Positions 25,692 to 37,166 of a DNA stretch of 64,000 bases are shown one piece after another. The position numbers and the translations under genes were made by a program. Source of the stretch: Pseudomonas sp. BN411. GTDB taxonomy: Bacteria; Pseudomonadota; Gammaproteobacteria; Pseudomonadales; Pseudomonadaceae. Location of the stretch: positions 62,001 to 126,000 of the forward strand of contig NZ_SSOM01000069.1 of assembly GCF_029871235.1 (NCBI RefSeq). The letters are read 5' to 3'. How positions within the stretch are numbered: the first letter of the stretch is position 1; every line of letters starts with the position of its first letter. The notes under the pieces were generated by a model. That model ran no database searches. It saw nothing but the letters and a program-made list of their open reading frames with translations, and was not told where the DNA came from.

Positions 25692-26138
25692 ATGGACTGT
25701 GTGTTCTGTGCCATCGCCGCTGGCAGGCTGCCGGCCCATCTGCTGCATGAAGACGAGCATTTCCTGGTGCTGCTGGACATCTACCCGCTACGGCCGGCTC
25801 ATGTGCTGGTCGTCAGCCGCGAACACGCTCCCTTGCTCACTGATCTCTCCGCCGACGCCCGCGACCGCCTGCTCGCGCTGACTGCGCGCTTGAGCCAGGC
25901 CCTGCGCTGGGCCGGCTACGGACGCGAGGGCATCAACCTGCTGGTCAACGACGGCCCGGCCTCCAACCAGCACGTGCCGCACCTGCATCTGCACCTGATA
26001 CCCCGTCGCCGTGGCGACCTTGCCGGCCTGCTCTGGCGAGCCCTGACCCGCTTCCTGCCCCTTGGCCGCTCTGCTGTGCAGGCGCGACTGGTACGCGAAG
26101 CCGAACAATTGAAAAACGCCCTGAAGCTGGAATTCTGA
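25692..26138 (+). CDS. HIT family hydrolase
   Basis: 148 residues. The histidine triad HVPHLHLHLIPR lies near residues 93-104, and the CVFCAIAAGRLPAHLL N-terminus carries the CxxC often seen in bacterial HIT proteins. It hydrolyses or transfers nucleotide phosphoramidates or dinucleotides; the substrate is undetermined. AAGGAG at 25681-25686 is the ribosome site. It ends 3 bases before the YafJ gene, so the two form an operon. Confidence 0.9.
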   Translation: MDCVFCAIAAGRLPAHLLHEDEHFLVLLDIYPLRPAHVLVVSREHAPLLTDLSADARDRLLALTARLSQALRWAGYGREGINLLVNDGPASNQHVPHLHLHLIPRRRGDLAGLLWRALTRFLPLGRSAVQARLVREAEQLKNALKLEF

Positions 26139-26141
26139 ACC

Positions 26142-26915
26142 ATGTGCGAATTGCTTGGCATGAGCGCCAACGTCCCCACCGATATCGTTTTCAGCTTCAC
26201 CGGCCTGATGCAGCGCGGCGGCGGCACCGGTCCGCACCGCGATGGCTGGGGTATCGGCTTCTATGAAGGGCGCGGCCTGCGTCTGTTCCAGGACCCGTCG
26301 GCCAGCGTCGAATCCGAAGTGGCGCGCCTGGTGCAGCGCTATCCGATCAAGAGCGAGACGGTGATCGGGCATATCCGCCAGGCCAACGTCGGCAAGGTCT
26401 GCCTGTCCAACACCCATCCCTTCGTGCGCGAACTCTGGGGCCGCAACTGGTGCTTCGCGCACAACGGTCAACTGGCCGGTTTCGAGCCGCCGAAAGGCTT
26501 CTACAGCCCCGTAGGCGACACCGACAGCGAAGCCGCCTTTTGCGACCTGCTGAATCGGGTGCGCGGTGCCTTCCCTGAACCGGTGATGGCGGAAATCCTC
26601 CTGCCGGTGCTGATCCAGGCCTGCTTCGAGTTCCGCCAGAAGGGGGTGTTCAACTGCCTGCTGAGCGACGGCGACTGGCTGTTCAGCTTCTGCTCCACCA
26701 AGCTCGCCCACATTACCCGTCGCGCGCCGTTCGGCCCCGCACGCCTGAAGGACGCCGACCTCACCGTGGACTTCCAGGCCGAAACCACGCCCAACGATGT
26801 GGTCACGGTGATCGCCACCGAGCCTCTGACCGACAACGAAACCTGGAACATCTACCAGCCGGGCGAGTGGATCCTCTGGCGCCGTGGCGAGATCGTCACG
26901 CAGGGCCGGACCTGA
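26142..26915 (+). CDS. Class II glutamine amidotransferase, YafJ-like
   Basis: 257 residues. After Met removal the N-terminal nucleophile is Cys2 ([19 protein letters not shown]). Supporting Ntn-hydrolase motifs are [12 protein letters not shown] near residue 30, [10 protein letters not shown] near residue 77 and [11 protein letters not shown] near residue 103. The acceptor reaction is unknown for YafJ proteins. It sits three bases after the HIT gene. Confidence 0.92.
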   Translation: MCELLGMSANVPTDIVFSFTGLMQRGGGTGPHRDGWGIGFYEGRGLRLFQDPSASVESEVARLVQRYPIKSETVIGHIRQANVGKVCLSNTHPFVRELWGRNWCFAHNGQLAGFEPPKGFYSPVGDTDSEAAFCDLLNRVRGAFPEPVMAEILLPVLIQACFEFRQKGVFNCLLSDGDWLFSFCSTKLAHITRRAPFGPARLKDADLTVDFQAETTPNDVVTVIATEPLTDNETWNIYQPGEWILWRRGEIVTQGRT

Positions 26916-27043
26916 CCCGTAGAGCAGGCCAACCAAAGTCACCTTTCCCTGGACGGCCGTGGTCATGCGGCTCACGGGGAATGGATTCTACGATTGGGCG
27001 TGGCTCGTCGAACCGAAATGTTTCACAGTGCGCAACCAGGCAC

Positions 27044-27075
27044 TTGACTCTGTCCCTAGGGGCAGACCCTAGGCT
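27044..27075 (+). promoter_or_regulatory. MerR-type promoter before the SDR gene
   Basis: A -35-like TTGACT at 27044-27049 and -10-like TAGGCT at 27070-27075 are 20 bases apart, too far for ordinary sigma-70 activity but typical of MerR-activated promoters. The spacer contains the dyad CTGTCCCTAGGGGCAG (27050-27065, 14 of 16 positions symmetric). A MerR gene lies at the far end of the SDR gene. Confidence 0.7.
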
Positions 27076-27106
27076 GACGCTACCTTTTATGCAGGGAGCG
27101 CTTCAG

Positions 27107-28093
27107 ATGAATGGGTTGTGTCTGGTCACAGGGGCCAATGGCCATCTCGGCAATACACTCGTGCGCACGCTGGTAGCGCGTGGGGAAAGGGTGCGGGCGG
27201 GGGTACGCGATCTGAGCGACCGCTCGGCCTTTGCCGGGCTCGATTGCGAGCTGGTGTATACCGAGTTGCAGGATAAACAGGCGCTTCTGCAAGCGTTGCA
27301 CGGGGTGGAGGTGCTGTATCAGGTCGCCGCGGTGTTCCGCCATTGGGCGCGCGATCCGCAGGCGGAAATCGTGGTGCCCAACGTCGAAGGCACCCGGAAT
27401 GTCCTGGAGGCAGCCGCCGAGGCGGGTGTGAAGCGAGTGGTCTATGTCAGTTCGGTCGCCGCAGTAGGGCACAACGGTCAGCCACTGAGCGAGGAGCACT
27501 GGAACGATGAGCCGGACAATGCCTACTACCGCTCCAAGATACTCGCCGAGCAATTGGCCTGGGAGGTTGCGCGGCGCCTGGGGCTCGATCTGGTGGTAGT
27601 GCTGCCGTCGGCCATGGTTGGTCCGAATGCACAACGGCTGACCGATACGATGAATTTTCTTGAGGCAGTGGCGGATCGACAAGTACCGCTCGATCCTGGC
27701 TTCCACTTCAACTTTGTCGACGTGCGCGACGTGGCCGAAGGGTTGATTCAGGCCGCCGAACGAGGGCGTGCAGGTGAGCGATATATCCTCGCCAACGAAC
27801 ATTCGTCTCCGCTGCAGGCACTGGTCGAGGCCGCCAACGCGATGAGCCCGGGCCATCGCCTTCCGCCGCCCGCGCCGCGCTGGCTTCTGTTGTCCCTGGC
27901 CTGGTTGCAGGAACGCTGGGCGCAGTTGACCGGCCGCCCGGCCAGACTACTGGTCAGCCAGGTGCGGCTGTTTCATGGGGTACGTCAGGAGTACAACATC
28001 GCCAAGGCACGGGCCGAACTGGGTTATCGGCCGCGACCGCCCGCCCAGGCGTTGCGCGAGGCCTTCGACTTCCTGCGGGAGCGCCCGAGCTAA
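27107..28093 (+). CDS. NAD(P)-dependent extended SDR (dihydroflavonol-4-reductase-like)
   Basis: 328 residues. The cofactor motif VTGANGHLGNT is at residues 7-17, the SDR active site is VYVSSVAAVG with DNAYYRSKILAE (Tyr-x3-Lys), and HFNFVDVRDVAEG is the extended-SDR strand. Relatives reduce aldehydes, ketones or lactols, or act in steroid or hopanoid pathways. The promoter has MerR spacing, and the gene converges with and overlaps a MerR gene by four bases. A stress-induced carbonyl reductase is a reasonable guess. Confidence 0.85.
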   Translation: MNGLCLVTGANGHLGNTLVRTLVARGERVRAGVRDLSDRSAFAGLDCELVYTELQDKQALLQALHGVEVLYQVAAVFRHWARDPQAEIVVPNVEGTRNVLEAAAEAGVKRVVYVSSVAAVGHNGQPLSEEHWNDEPDNAYYRSKILAEQLAWEVARRLGLDLVVVLPSAMVGPNAQRLTDTMNFLEAVADRQVPLDPGFHFNFVDVRDVAEGLIQAAERGRAGERYILANEHSSPLQALVEAANAMSPGHRLPPPAPRWLLLSLAWLQERWAQLTGRPARLLVSQVRLFHGVRQEYNIAKARAELGYRPRPPAQALREAFDFLRERPS

Positions 28094-28470
28094 CTGCGGC
28101 ACTGTTGCTGCGGCTGCTCGGAGAACAGCCGGGAGACTTCCTGCTTGAGCTCCACCAGGCGAGCGTCAAGGGCGTGCAGTTCTGCGATCTGCGCCTGTAC
28201 TTGCAGGCGCTTCAGCTCGATACCCGCGCTCGCCAACTCCAGTGGGAAGCGCCGTTGACGCTGTTTCTCCGCAAGTAGTTCGCCCATTTCTGCCAGCTTG
28301 AAGCCTGCCGATTGGGCTACCCGAATCAGCCGCACTATATCCACATGATGCGGCGTATAGACGCGATAGCGGCCCTGGCGTGGCGGCGCCTCAAACAGCC
28401 CCAGTTCCTCGTACAGGCGGATCGCCTTGGGTGTGCAGCCGGTCAACTTGGCGAGCTTTCCGATATACAT
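28090..28470 (-). CDS. MerR family transcriptional regulator
   Basis: 126 residues. The N-terminal winged helix IGKLAKLTGCTPKAIRLYEE is followed by LGLFEAPPRQGRYRVYTP, then a long dimerisation helix ending in a Gln-rich, single-Cys tail (EQPQQQCRS). It lacks the paired cysteine metal site of CueR and the Fe-S cluster cysteines of SoxR, so a metal or redox-cluster role is not supported. It is the best candidate regulator of the adjacent SDR gene. Confidence 0.88.
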   Translation of the reverse strand: MYIGKLAKLTGCTPKAIRLYEELGLFEAPPRQGRYRVYTPHHVDIVRLIRVAQSAGFKLAEMGELLAEKQRQRRFPLELASAGIELKRLQVQAQIAELHALDARLVELKQEVSRLFSEQPQQQCRS

Positions 28471-28546
28471 GGCAGGTTTCTCATCCGTGAGGGGCTCGAT
28501 TGCAAGCGCGGCATCTCGCTGGAGGTTGGTCGGGTTCCTGCCGCAC

Positions 28547-29041
28547 TCAGGACTCGCGGCCGTGAGCCGCCGCGGCCAACTGCCCGGTGTCTACCCGGAC
28601 GAAGACGGAATCGCCAACGGCGGTCAGCAGCTCTCCCGCATAGACCTCGCAGATCACCCGGGTCTTGCGGCCCGCTTCACCCTCAAGCCGGGCACGCAGC
28701 AGCAGCGGCACGCCCATGGGCGTCGGCTTGATGAACTTGATGCCGAGATTGCCGGTGACGCACTCGATGCGTGGCAGGCTGCCGGGTTCGCGGCCCTCGT
28801 CACGGTAGTGGTAGGCCATGGCGGTCCAGTTGGAGTGGCAGTCCACCAGCATGGCGATCAGCCCGCCATACACCAGGTCCGGCCAGCCGCAGTACTTGGC
28901 ATCCGGCACGTGTTCGGCCACGACGTGTACGCCGTCCTCGTGCCAGCGGCTCTTGATTTGCAGGCCGTGATGGTTGCGGCCGCCACAGCCGTAGCAGACG
29001 CCGTCTGGCGCGGCGATGTCCTGCAGGGAGATGTCTTGCAT
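28547..29041 (-). CDS. PaaI-family hotdog thioesterase
   Basis: 164 residues. VCYGCGGRNHHGLQI near the N-terminus and GWPDLVYGGLIAMLVDCHSN form the hotdog central helix with the conserved Gly-Gly and acidic position. LGIKFIKPTPMG is the strand after it. It hydrolyses acyl-CoA thioesters; the substrate is unknown. It precedes the MerR gene on the same strand at 76 bases. Confidence 0.82.
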   Translation of the reverse strand: MQDISLQDIAAPDGVCYGCGGRNHHGLQIKSRWHEDGVHVVAEHVPDAKYCGWPDLVYGGLIAMLVDCHSNWTAMAYHYRDEGREPGSLPRIECVTGNLGIKFIKPTPMGVPLLLRARLEGEAGRKTRVICEVYAGELLTAVGDSVFVRVDTGQLAAAAHGRES

Positions 29042-29121
29042 GATCGGCTCGTTTCCAGGAAATAAGCGCCAAGCCTAGCGGCTTTGGCAACAAAGCAGAA
29101 CGGGCCCCGCAGGGCCCGTTC

Positions 29122-30300
29122 TCATTTCGACAGAAACTTCATTCCATCCTCCAATCCCTGCAGAGTCAGCGGGAACATCTGCTCGTTGATCAGCTCGCGG
29201 ACGATGTTGGTGGAGGCGGTGTAGTTCCAGGTGTCCTTGGGGTAGGGGTTGATCCAGATGAGTTTCTTGTACTTCTCCATGAAGCGCTTCATCCAGACGT
29301 AGCCCGGCTCTTCGTTCCAGTGTTCGACGCTGCCGCCGGCCTGGGTGATCTCGTAGGGCGCCATGGCGGCGTCGCCGACGAAGACCACTTTGTAGTCCGG
29401 GCCGTACTTGTGCAGCAGGTCGAGGGTGGAGGTGCGCTCGGAGGTGCGGCGCAGGTTGTTCTTCCACACGGACTCATAGACGAAGTTGTGGAAGTAGAAG
29501 TACTCCAGGTGCTTGAACTCGGTCTTGCACGCCGAGAAGAGCTCTTCGCAGACCTTCACGTGGGCGTCCATGGAGCCGCCGATATCCAGCAGCAGGAGCA
29601 GCTTCACGGTGTTGCGGCGTTCCGGGCGCATCTGGATGTTGAGCAGGCCGGCGTCGCGGGCGGTGTGGTCGATGGTGCCGTCCAGGTCCAGCTCTTCCGC
29701 AGCACCCTCGCGGGCGAACTTGCGCAGGCGACGCAGGGCGACCTTGATGTTGCGGGTCCCCAGTTCCACCTGATCGTCGAGGTTCTTGTACTCACGCTGG
29801 TCCCAGACCTTCACGGCCCGGCCCTGACGCTTGCCGGCATCGCCCACGCGGATGCCTTCGGGGTTGAAGCCGCCGGAGCCGAAGGGGCTGGTGCCGCCGG
29901 TGCCGATCCACTTGTTGCCGCCGGCGTGGCGTTCCTTCTGCTCTTCGAGGCGCTTCTTGAACTCCTCTATCAGCTTGTCCAGGCCGCCGAGGGACTGGAT
30001 CTGCGCACGCTCCTCGTCGGTGAGCATGCGTTCGAACTCCTTGCGCAGCCATTCCTCGGGAATCAGCGCCTGGAGGTAGTCGTCGAGCTTCTCCAGGCCC
30101 TTGAAGTAGGCGGAGAAGGCGCGGTCGAACTTGTCGAAATGGCGCTCGTCCTTGACCAGCACCGTGCGGGCGAGGAAGTAGAACTCGTCCATGTCGGCGA
30201 ACACCACGTTGTGCTTCAACGCGTTGATCAGGTCCAGCAGCTCGCGTACCGACACCGGCACCTTGGCTGCGCGCATTTCGTTGAACAGGTTGAGCAGCAT
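29122..30300 (-). CDS. VWA domain protein, CoxE-like
   Basis: 392 residues. The N-terminal part is helical (LINALKHNVVFADMDEFYFL). The C-terminal half is a von Willebrand A domain with the MIDAS-type start LLLLLDIGGSMDAHVK (DxGGS, where many have DxSxS) and VVFVGDAAMAPYEI. It normally works with a MoxR AAA+ ATPase as a chaperone pair for metalloenzyme maturation or stress tolerance. The partner ATPase lies upstream, separated only by a GFA-family gene. Confidence 0.88.
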   Translation of the reverse strand: MLLNLFNEMRAAKVPVSVRELLDLINALKHNVVFADMDEFYFLARTVLVKDERHFDKFDRAFSAYFKGLEKLDDYLQALIPEEWLRKEFERMLTDEERAQIQSLGGLDKLIEEFKKRLEEQKERHAGGNKWIGTGGTSPFGSGGFNPEGIRVGDAGKRQGRAVKVWDQREYKNLDDQVELGTRNIKVALRRLRKFAREGAAEELDLDGTIDHTARDAGLLNIQMRPERRNTVKLLLLLDIGGSMDAHVKVCEELFSACKTEFKHLEYFYFHNFVYESVWKNNLRRTSERTSTLDLLHKYGPDYKVVFVGDAAMAPYEITQAGGSVEHWNEEPGYVWMKRFMEKYKKLIWINPYPKDTWNYTASTNIVRELINEQMFPLTLQGLEDGMKFLSK

Positions 30301-30328
30301 GGCTGCACCCTCATCTATCTGTTGGTTC

Positions 30329-30724
30329 TCAGGAGCGGGGCTCCTGGGGCAGGCCGTCGGCGATGGCGTACCAGTCGGCCTTGGATTCCGGGTAGATGTG
30401 CTTCTGCGGGATCGGGCCCAGCGGTGAGTCCAGCGTGCCCAGGGCGACCGAAACCCAGTCGGGATGGGCGTTTTCGCTGTACCACTGCAAGGTGGAACCG
30501 CACTGCCGGCAGAAGGTCCGGGTCACGCCGGGGGAGGAGTGGAACCGGGCCAACGCGTCCTCACCCTGCACCAGGCGGAAGGCGCTCCAGCGCACGTTGC
30601 CATAGGTGCCGAACGCCGCCCCGTGGCCCTTGCGGCACTGGCTGCAATGGCAATGGGTGGCGGAGTTGATGGGCGCGTCGATCTCGTACTTCACCGCACC
30701 GCACAGGCAACTGCCGTGGTGCAT
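30329..30724 (-). CDS. GFA family zinc-binding protein
   Basis: 131 residues. Cysteines follow the glutathione-dependent formaldehyde-activating enzyme (Gfa/CENP-V) pattern: GSCLCGAVKYEI, HCHCSQCRKGHGAAFG, and FCRQCGSTLQWY. These bind two zinc ions. Most members have no proven formaldehyde activity. It lies between the MoxR and VWA genes on the same strand and may have been inserted there. Confidence 0.88.
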   Translation of the reverse strand: MHHGSCLCGAVKYEIDAPINSATHCHCSQCRKGHGAAFGTYGNVRWSAFRLVQGEDALARFHSSPGVTRTFCRQCGSTLQWYSENAHPDWVSVALGTLDSPLGPIPQKHIYPESKADWYAIADGLPQEPRS

Positions 30725-30751
30725 GGCTGGTCTCCTAAGTGGGCGGGATTA

Positions 30752-30790
30752 CCCTCACCCCCGGCCCCTCTCCCGCAAGCGGGAGAGGGG
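30752..30790. repeat. CCCTCACCC/GAGAGGGG palindromic repeat, copy 4
   Basis: CCCTCACCCCCGGCCCCTCTCCCG, short CAAG loop, then CGGGAGAGGGGAGG. It lies between the GFA gene start and the moxR stop, breaking what would otherwise be a tight gene group. Confidence 0.8.
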
Positions 30791-30797
30791 AGGTTTG

Positions 30798-31643
30798 TCA
30801 GCGGCTAGCGCGGCGGCTCATGAAGGCCAGGCGCTCCAGCAGCTGCACATCCTGCTCGTTTTTCACCAGGGCGCCGGCCAGAGGCGGGATGGCCTTGGTG
30901 GGATCGCGCTCGCGCAGTACGGCTTCGCCGATGTTGTCGGCCATCAGCAGCTTCAGCCAGTCCACCAGCTCGGAGGTGGAGGGCTTCTTCTTCAGGCCCG
31001 GTACCTTGCGCACGTCGAAGAACACGTCCAGCGCCTCGGATACCAGCGAGTTGCTGATGTTCGGGTAGTGCACGTCGACGATCTTCTGCAGGGTGTCGCG
31101 ATCCGGGAAGGCGATGTAGTGGAAGAAGCAGCGGCGCAGGAAGGCGTCCGGCAGCTCTTTCTCGTTGTTGGAGGTGATGATGATGATCGGGCGCTGCTTG
31201 GCCTTGATGGTCTCGTTGGTCTCGTAAACGTAGAACTCCATCTTGTCGAGTTCCTGCAGCAGGTCGTTCGGGAACTCGATGTCGGCCTTGTCGATCTCGT
31301 CGATCAGCAGGATCACGCGCTCTTCGGACTCGAACGCCTCCCACAGCTTGCCTTTCTTGATGTAGTTGCGAACGTCGTGGACCTTGTCGGAATTCAGCTG
31401 GGAATCCCGCAGGCGGCTCACCGCGTCGTACTCGTACAGGCCCTGGTGTGCCTTGGTGGTGGACTTGATGTGCCAGGTGATCAGCCTGGCGCCGAAGGAC
31501 TCGGCCAGTTGCTCAGCCAGCATGGTCTTGCCGGTACCTGGCTCGCCCTTGACCAGCAGCGGGCGCTGCAGGGTGATGGCGGCGTTCACCGCGAGCTTGA
31601 GGTCGTCGGTGGCGACGTAGGACTGGGTGCCTTCGAACTTCAT
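30798..31643 (-). CDS. MoxR-type AAA+ ATPase
   Basis: 281 residues. Walker A is VKGEPGTGKTMLAEQL near residues 35-50 and Walker B is VILLIDEIDKADIEF. Sensor 1 is IIITSNNEKELPDAFLRRC. It probably remodels a client complex together with the VWA protein encoded downstream. The client is not evident from neighbours. The start MKFEGTQSYVATDDLKLAV is conserved in this subfamily. Confidence 0.93.
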   Translation of the reverse strand: MKFEGTQSYVATDDLKLAVNAAITLQRPLLVKGEPGTGKTMLAEQLAESFGARLITWHIKSTTKAHQGLYEYDAVSRLRDSQLNSDKVHDVRNYIKKGKLWEAFESEERVILLIDEIDKADIEFPNDLLQELDKMEFYVYETNETIKAKQRPIIIITSNNEKELPDAFLRRCFFHYIAFPDRDTLQKIVDVHYPNISNSLVSEALDVFFDVRKVPGLKKKPSTSELVDWLKLLMADNIGEAVLRERDPTKAIPPLAGALVKNEQDVQLLERLAFMSRRASR

Positions 31644-31750
31644 CAGGGAATCCTCGGACGTATCACTCCGGTTGGAAAACCGGACGGTTCAGTATTTGGG
31701 AAAGGGCTGACTATAACGCGGGCACAAGTCGACTGTGAACGCAGAACCTT

Positions 31751-31767
31751 CATTCAGTCACTGAATG
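31751..31767. promoter_or_regulatory. 17-base perfect palindrome upstream of cysK
   Basis: CATTCAGTCACTGAATG, with a single central C, is centred about 108 bases before cysK and about 116 bases before the divergent moxR start. Symmetry and position suggest a dimeric regulator site. I do not recognise it as a CysB site, which is usually less symmetric. Confidence 0.4.
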
Positions 31768-31866
31768 GCAGGAATGCCCTCTGTCCGACCCGGGGAGCGC
31801 TGGACGCTGCCCTGGCACCGCCTTAGGCTTGCGGCTCCTTTTTCCCGCCATGACAAGGATTCCGCC

Positions 31867-32841
31867 ATGAGCCGCATCTTCGCAGACAACTCGCAAGCCA
31901 TCGGCAACACGCCCCTGGTGCGCATCAACCACCTGGGGCCGCGCGGTGTGACCATCCTCGCCAAGATCGAGGGTCGCAACCCGGCCTATTCGGTGAAGTG
32001 CCGCATCGGCGCCAGCATGAGCTGGGATGCGGAAGCCTCCGGCCGCCTCAAGCCGGGCATGACCCTGGTGGAGCCCACCTCCGGCAACACTGGCATCGGC
32101 CTGGCCTTCGTTGCCGCGGCCCGTGGCTACAAGCTGATCCTCACCATGCCCGCTTCCATGAGCCTGGAGCGTCGCAAGGTGCTGAAGGCCCTGGGCGCCG
32201 AACTGGTGCTGACCGAGCCGGCCAAGGGAATGAAGGGCGCCATCGAGAAAGCCAACGAACTGGCGGCCGCCAACCCCGAGCAATACCTGCTGCTGCAACA
32301 GTTCGAGAACCCGGCCAACCCGGCGATCCACGAGAAGACCACCGGCCCGGAAATCTGGAACGACACCGACGGAGCCGTGGATGTGCTGGTGGCCGGCGTG
32401 GGCACCGGCGGCACCATCACCGGCGTGTCCCGCTACATCAAGCAGACCTGCGGCAAGCCGATCCTCTCGGTGGCGGTGGAGCCGGTTTCGTCCCCGGTCA
32501 TCACCCAGACCCTGGCCGGCGAAGAAGTGAAGCCCAGCCCGCATAAGATCCAGGGCATCGGCGCCGGTTTCGTGCCGAAGAACCTCGACCTGACCCTGGT
32601 CGACCGCGTCGAGCAGAGCACCGACGACGAGGCCAAGGCCCTGGCCCTGCGCCTGATGCGTGAGGAAGGCATCCTCTGCGGAATTTCCTCCGGCGCCGCC
32701 ATGGCGGTGGCTGTGCGCCTGGCCGAGCGCCCGGAAATGCAGGGCAAGACCATCGTGGTGATCCTGCCGGACTCGGGTGAGCGCTATCTCTCCAGCATGC
32801 TGTTCGACGGCCTGTTCACCGAGCAGGAACTGCAACAGTAG
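31867..32841 (+). CDS. cysK: Cysteine synthase A (O-acetylserine sulfhydrylase)
   Basis: 324 residues, the length of the Pseudomonas CysK. The PLP lysine is in [14 protein letters not shown] near residue 44, the phosphate loop is [11 protein letters not shown] near residue 70, and [12 protein letters not shown] holds the cofactor phosphate. It forms cysteine from O-acetylserine and sulfide. The last codons and the TAG stop (32839-32841) run into a GTAGGTTG repeat; a second copy of the last 18 bases of the gene with the repeat lies 113 bases downstream. Confidence 0.95.
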   Translation: MSRIFADNSQAIGNTPLVRINHLGPRGVTILAKIEGRNPAYSVKCRIGASMSWDAEASGRLKPGMTLVEPTSGNTGIGLAFVAAARGYKLILTMPASMSLERRKVLKALGAELVLTEPAKGMKGAIEKANELAAANPEQYLLLQQFENPANPAIHEKTTGPEIWNDTDGAVDVLVAGVGTGGTITGVSRYIKQTCGKPILSVAVEPVSSPVITQTLAGEEVKPSPHKIQGIGAGFVPKNLDLTLVDRVEQSTDDEAKALALRLMREEGILCGISSGAAMAVAVRLAERPEMQGKTIVVILPDSGERYLSSMLFDGLFTEQELQQ

Positions 32842-33032
32842 GTTGGTCCGAGCCCCGCGAGGCCCAACGTTCAGTCCGTGGGGCTGGCACTGTTGGGCTT
32901 CGCTGCGCTCTGCCACAACCTACGTGAGCTCCTGAGCAGGAACTCCAACAGTAGGTTGGTCCGAGCTCCGCGAGGCCCAACGTTCAGAGGGTGGGCCTCG
33001 CACTGTTGGGCTTCGCTACGCTCTGCCACAAC

Positions 33033-33036
<4 letters not shown>
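32821..33036. repeat. Tandem duplication with two GTAGGTTG palindromic elements
   Basis: The element GTAGGTTGGTCCGAG...CCACAACCTAC occurs at 32838-32923 and again at 32951-33036. Each has inverted ends and internal AGGCCCAACGTTCAG / CACTGTTGGGCTTCGCT arms. The duplicated unit also includes the 3' end of cysK (GAGCAGGAACTGCAACAG, repeated at 32934 with one change), giving a 113-base period. The outer ends provide the stop codons of both converging genes. Confidence 0.85.
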
Positions 33037-35988
<2,952 letters not shown>

Positions 35989-36013
35989 TCACGTGCGCGC
36001 CTGAAAGCGCCTT

Positions 36014-36099
36014 GTGGGGGCGAATTCATTCGCAAAGCAGGCCGTAGGCCGGCCAAGGGGGCTGCTGCGCAGCCCATAGAGAATGAATTCGCCCGCCCA
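36014..36099. repeat. GTGGGGGCGAATTCATTCGC composite element
   Basis: Left end GTGGGGGCGAATTCATTCGC, inner hairpins GCAGGCCGTAGGCCGGC and GGGCTGCTGCGCAGCCC, and a degenerate right end GAATGAATTCGCCCGCCCA. Lies between the orphan binding-protein gene and the convergent EamA gene. Confidence 0.8.
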
Positions 36100-36125
36100 G
36101 GTTCATGGAAGATTTTTGTCGGACC

Positions 36126-37034
36126 TTACCCCGCCGATTTCGCCGCAGCCGGCACCGCCGCCGGCTTGAGCACCAGCCACAGCGCCAGGGCGATCAGCAC
36201 GCCGCCTTGCAGGTGCGCCATCGATACCGACTCCCCGAGCAGCAGCACACCCCAGAACACGCCGAAGGGCGGGATCAGGAAGGTCACGGTCATGGTCTTC
36301 ACCGGGCCGACATTGGCGATCAGGCGGAAGTAGAGAATGTAGGCGAACGAGGTGCAGACGAACCCCAGCGCCGCGAGGGCCAGCCAGGTACCGGGTTGCA
36401 GCAGGGGTTCCAGCGGCATGCTCGGGGCATCCCAGGCGAACACCGGCACCAGGCACAGGGTGGCGCCGATCTGGCAACCCAGCGCCACCATGCCGCTGTC
36501 CATGCCACCGGCCTCGGTGATCCAGCGCTTGGTCATGAAGCCGGCGAAGCCGTAGCAGGTGGTCGCCACCAGGCAGGCCGCCGCGCCCCAGAGCAACTGC
36601 GCGTCGAAGGCTACCGGCCCGGTGCGGGTCAGTACTGCAACACCCGCCAGCCCCAGCAACACGCCACCCGCCTTGGTGCCGGTGAGTTTCTCGCTGAAGA
36701 ACAGCGCGCCGATCAAAACCCCCATCAGCGGTGTGGTGGCGTTGAAGATGGCCGAGTAGCCGGCCGGCAGCACCTTGGCCGCCAGGGCGTACATCGCTGC
36801 CGGAACGCCCGAGCTGACGATGCCGATCACCAATGTCTTGCCCAGCTTGCCGCGAAAGTCCCAGTTGCTGCGCAGCACAGCCAGGATCACCGCCAGGCCG
36901 ATGGCCGACAGAAGCACCCGCAGGAAGGCCGTGGGCAGCGCGCCGATTTCCGGCACCAGCATGCGGATGAACAGGAAGCTGGCACCCCAGATGGCGGCGA
37001 GGCTCAGCAGGCGGACGAGGTCGGCGGGTTTCAT
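36126..37034 (-). CDS. EamA/DMT superfamily transporter
   Basis: 302 residues, two EamA repeats and about ten hydrophobic helices. The first repeat begins LLSLAAIWGASFLFIRMLVP and includes SAIFNATTPLMGVLIGALFF; the second begins LLWGAAACLVATTCYGFAGF and ends in PPFGVFWGVLLLGE. It probably exports a metabolite or amino acid. It starts at the ATG of MKPADLVRL. Confidence 0.9.
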   Translation of the reverse strand: MKPADLVRLLSLAAIWGASFLFIRMLVPEIGALPTAFLRVLLSAIGLAVILAVLRSNWDFRGKLGKTLVIGIVSSGVPAAMYALAAKVLPAGYSAIFNATTPLMGVLIGALFFSEKLTGTKAGGVLLGLAGVAVLTRTGPVAFDAQLLWGAAACLVATTCYGFAGFMTKRWITEAGGMDSGMVALGCQIGATLCLVPVFAWDAPSMPLEPLLQPGTWLALAALGFVCTSFAYILYFRLIANVGPVKTMTVTFLIPPFGVFWGVLLLGESVSMAHLQGGVLIALALWLVLKPAAVPAAAKSAG

Positions 37035-37166
37035 GGCAGGCTCCGGGCGGTGGAGCCGGCAAGATGCGCCGCCCGGGAAGGCGGCGCAATCCACAACTTG
37101 CTTTCAAATTGGCGGAACAGTTTTTCGGGGCAGGGCGGGGGATCGCCCCCACAACAGCAACAGCTA

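Noticed and set aside
36014-36099. Insertion sequence or integron attachment site
   Set aside because: No transposase or integrase gene and no target duplication visible; inner paired hairpins fit a REPIN-like element better.
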